From Mycobacterium sp. 852002-51057_SCH5723018 (GTDB lineage Bacteria; Actinomycetota; Actinomycetes; Mycobacteriales; Mycobacteriaceae): 64,000 bases of DNA. Of the stretch, positions 61,546 to 64,000 are shown in pieces (position 1 is the first letter of the stretch; each line of letters opens with the position of its first letter). The stretch is taken from positions 62,001-126,000 of the forward strand of contig NZ_LZIR01000012.1 of the NCBI RefSeq assembly GCF_001667035.1, given 5' to 3'. The translations under genes were made by a program, and so were the position numbers. A model generated the notes under the pieces. That model saw nothing but the letters and a program-made list of their open reading frames with translations, did not search any database and was not told where the DNA came from.

Positions 61546-62892
61546 ATGGTCGATACACAGCACCCAGTGCACGACGCCGTGCCGGGCGGACCCGGGCTCG
61601 CGCAGATGCTCAAGTTTGGCTGGCGGCTGCAACACCGCGGAGACGCCGCGTTCGACGAGTTATTCGACCGCTACGGCGATGTCGTCTGGGTGTCGTTGCC
61701 CCCTGTGCTGTCACGGTGGTTCATGTCAGCCGGTTCCCGGATGGCCTTGGTGCGGGACCCGAAATTGATCAAGCCGTTGTTAATGGCGCCCGGGGAGGTC
61801 GTCGACGCCACGGAGCCGCACCGGATGTTGGAGGCTCTGTGGGGCGATCGGTCCCTGTTCGTTCTGGATGCGCCGTCGCACCACCGCATGCGGAAAGTGA
61901 TGTTGCCGCGTCTGAGGGGTGACGCATTAGCGCAGTGGCGCGAGTTCATCGCGACGAAGGTCGAGCGTGAGGTCGAAGGATGGTTCGATCAGCCGACGGT
62001 CACCATGTATGCATGGCTGCAGGACCTTTCGCTGGAGCTGATCCTGAAGATAATGCTGTCGGTGCCGGATGACGAGATGCCACAGTGGAAGTCGGCGTGG
62101 CGGGACCTGCTCAGGACAGTGACTTCGGGACAGATCGCGGTTCGGGCCGCGCTCCGGTCGGTGGGAGCAATGCGGTTGTGGCCGCGGTACCGTCGCGAGT
62201 TGCGGCGTTGCGAGCGGCTGGTGTACGACGAGGTCGCCCGCCGTCGACGCCACCCCGACCAGGAGTACGACGACGTCGTCGACCTGTTGCTGCGGGCCGA
62301 CGGTGAACCCGTGTCCGACAAAGAGATCCGCGACCAGGTTTTCGCCATCATGATAGGCGGATACGATCCTCCGGCGGCGCTCGGTAGCTGGGTGTTCGAA
62401 CGGCTGGTGCGTCATCCGCAAGCGCTTGCCGCGGCGGCCGCGGAGGCCCGCGACGGCGGGGGGCAGACGACGTACCTGGACGCGGTGGTGCACGAAACGC
62501 TGCGGGTGCGCCCGCCGTTCATGTTCGTCGCGAGGCTCATTCGCGAACCGCTCACGTTGGGGGAGCATTACTTTCCCGCCGGCACGATGCTCATGGTCGT
62601 CATGTCGGCCGTGCACCGGATGCCGGAGCTTTACGACGACCCCGAATCGTTCAAACCGGAACGGTTCCTGCAGCAGCGACCGACCTTCTACGGCCACATA
62701 CCTTTCGGCGGCGGCGAGCACCGCTGCCTCGGCGACCGGGTGGCAATCTTCGAAGTCACCCATGCTGTCGCCACGGTGTTACGACTGGTCGATCTCCAGG
62801 CGGTGCATCCCGAGAACGAACCGATCCGTCTCGAGTCCGGCGTTCGCGTTCCGGGCAAGCACGGCGTTGTGCGCGCCAGCCCGGCCCGGTAG
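61546..62892 (+). CDS. Cytochrome P450 with Pro-Pro in place of the I-helix Thr-Thr
   Basis: This 448-residue P450 has the ExxR motif ETLR (Glu317, Arg320), a heme loop FGGGEHRCLG (Cys394) and the surrounding helices. The I-helix motif, usually GHETT or GxDTT and needed to deliver protons to the oxygen intermediate, reads GYDPP (residues 272-276), so both Thr are Pro. It starts 4 bp after the NRPS stop behind GGAGGTGAG, so it belongs to the operon and probably tailors the peptide. The atypical I-helix suggests peroxide use, an altered reaction, or a substrate-supplied hydroxyl. Confidence 0.93.
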   Translation: MVDTQHPVHDAVPGGPGLAQMLKFGWRLQHRGDAAFDELFDRYGDVVWVSLPPVLSRWFMSAGSRMALVRDPKLIKPLLMAPGEVVDATEPHRMLEALWGDRSLFVLDAPSHHRMRKVMLPRLRGDALAQWREFIATKVEREVEGWFDQPTVTMYAWLQDLSLELILKIMLSVPDDEMPQWKSAWRDLLRTVTSGQIAVRAALRSVGAMRLWPRYRRELRRCERLVYDEVARRRRHPDQEYDDVVDLLLRADGEPVSDKEIRDQVFAIMIGGYDPPAALGSWVFERLVRHPQALAAAAAEARDGGGQTTYLDAVVHETLRVRPPFMFVARLIREPLTLGEHYFPAGTMLMVVMSAVHRMPELYDDPESFKPERFLQQRPTFYGHIPFGGGEHRCLGDRVAIFEVTHAVATVLRLVDLQAVHPENEPIRLESGVRVPGKHGVVRASPAR

Positions 62893-62925
62893 ACGGGGGT
62901 CGCACCGGGTTCTGCCGGGCCCTAC

Positions 62926-64000
62926 CTACCGCGGTGTTCCCGCCAGCAAGGAACGCACCAGCGGACGGGGTCCATAAGGTCGAAGCATTGAACTTGCGGG
63001 GCGCGGCCGCACGACTTGCGGCCACCAGAACCAGCGTCCGAGAAGCGCGGCAATCGACGGCGTCATGAAGCTGCGCACCACCAATGTGTCGAACATCAGG
63101 CCCAAACCGATGGTGGTGCCTACCTGGCCGATGATGCGGAGGTCGCTGACGATCATGGACGCCATGGTGAAAGCGAATACCAAGCCTGCGGAGGTTACGA
63201 CCTTGCCGGTGCCGGCCATCCCGCGGATGATGCCGGTGTTAATACCGGCCCCCAATTCTTCTTTGAACCGTGAGACCAGAAGCAGGTTGTAGTCGGAGCC
63301 AACGGCCAGCAGGACGATCACAGACATCGCGAGCACTTCCCAGTGCAGGTCGAGGCCGAGAATGTATTGCCATAGGATCACGGAAAGTCCGACGGACGCG
63401 CCCAGCGACAGTGCCACCGTGCCGACGATGACGAGGGCGGCGATAAAGCTGCGGGTGATGATGAGCATGATGATGAAGACAAGGCAGAGGGCGGCGACTC
63501 CGGCGATCATGAGGTCGTATTTGGAGCCGTCCCACAGGTCTTTGACGGTTGCTGCCGTGCCGGTGAGGTAAATGTTCGCGTCCGCCAGCGGAGTCCCCTT
63601 GAGCGCTTCTTCCGCCGCGGTCTTGATGGCGTTGATGTGAGAAACGCCTTCCAGACTCATGGGGTCGCCCCGGTGCGAGATGATCATTCGCACCGCCTTC
63701 CCGTCGGGCGACAGGAACAGGCTTTCCGCGCGCTGGAAGTCCTTGTTCTGGAAGACCTCTGGAGGAAGGTAAAAAGAGTCGTCGTTTTTCGATGCGTCGA
63801 AAGCCCTACCCATGGCAGTGGTGTTCGAACCGGCCTCGTCCATCGCACCCAGGAGCCCGGACGTTGTGCTGTACATGGAAAGCATCAGGCTGCGCATGCT
63901 CTCCATGGAGCTGATGAAAGACGGGAACTGAGCGAGCAGTTGCGGAAATAACACGTCGATTCGATCGAGATCTTTGACCAGGGCGTGAAACTGATCGCTA
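62926..64000 (-). CDS. MmpL family RND transporter, C-terminal part (cut by window end)
   Basis: This frame is open to the end of the window on the minus strand and gives about 357 C-terminal residues of an MmpL transporter, normally over 900. It contains transmembrane helices, the SDYN segment (coding about 63285-63299) with the Asp-Tyr proton-relay pair, and the block [51 protein letters not shown], like MmpL4/5-type proteins that export siderophores and lipopeptides. It is convergent with the P450, 33 bp apart. It probably exports the cluster product; the N-terminal half and any MmpS partner lie outside the window. Confidence 0.93.
   Translation of the reverse strand, partial: SDQFHALVKDLDRIDVLFPQLLAQFPSFISSMESMRSLMLSMYSTTSGLLGAMDEAGSNTTAMGRAFDASKNDDSFYLPPEVFQNKDFQRAESLFLSPDGKAVRMIISHRGDPMSLEGVSHINAIKTAAEEALKGTPLADANIYLTGTAATVKDLWDGSKYDLMIAGVAALCLVFIIMLIITRSFIAALVIVGTVALSLGASVGLSVILWQYILGLDLHWEVLAMSVIVLLAVGSDYNLLLVSRFKEELGAGINTGIIRGMAGTGKVVTSAGLVFAFTMASMIVSDLRIIGQVGTTIGLGLMFDTLVVRSFMTPSIAALLGRWFWWPQVVRPRPASSMLRPYGPRPLVRSLLAGTPR

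Overview
The window is from a slow-growing, non-tuberculous Mycobacterium (M. avium complex or a relative). It has high GC, GTG/ATG starts with ATGA/GTGA overlaps, the complete mycobacterial division and cell-wall (dcw) cluster, PE proteins, a 13E12-type HNH protein, mycothiol synthesis (mshC) and an MmpL transporter. Gene order from 1 to about 38.9 kb follows the M. tuberculosis Rv2166c-Rv2130c block, with two rearranged points. No database search was possible; family calls rest on motifs and gene order.

Region 1 (1-24.7 kb): an MraZ operator, then mraZ-rsmH-ftsL-pbpB-murE-murF-mraY-murD-ftsW-murG-murC-ftsQ-ftsZ-pgeF-ylmE-sepF-yggT-wag31, which build lipid II and run septation and polar growth. 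Next come a small membrane protein, a phosphoribosyltransferase, tRNA-Leu(GAG) with a 59-bp tandem repeat beside it, an M20 peptidase and a PEBP protein.

Region 2 (24.8-33.9 kb): an accessory insertion downstream of pyrD, holding an HNH/DUF222 gene, a Stf0-like sulfotransferase and two PE genes. Two partial copies of the pyrD 3' end lie between these genes, so the locus looks built by successive insertions into pyrD, each leaving an old pyrD end behind. The intact pyrD, a DUF5703 gene and lppL follow.

Region 3 (34.0-38.9 kb): Rv2137c-like gene, phosphatase, DUF3090, SCO1664-like, cysQ and mshC. The uppP gene expected between the first two is missing. A 55-bp tandem repeat sits at the junction and supplies the last codons of the Rv2137c-like gene.

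Region 4 (39-64 kb): a biosynthetic gene cluster I do not recognise. It has two tandem paralogous ATPase-LuxR regulators (plus the remnant of a third), a stand-alone acyltransferase lacking the usual catalytic His, a ThDP enzyme, a fused aminodeoxychorismate synthase, an AroQ chorismate mutase, an acyl-AMP ligase, an acyl carrier protein, a two-module NRPS (C-A-PCP-C-A-PCP-TE), a P450 with Pro-Pro in place of the I-helix Thr-Thr, and a convergent mmpL cut by the window end. Four promoters in the cluster share one architecture: two TACTC(G/T)A-like boxes exactly 22 bp apart, about 45 bp upstream of a TA(C/G)GCT -10 element. This points to one regulon, probably controlled by the LuxR proteins. 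The inferred product is an exported acyl-dipeptide containing Thr and perhaps a chorismate-derived amino-aromatic unit.
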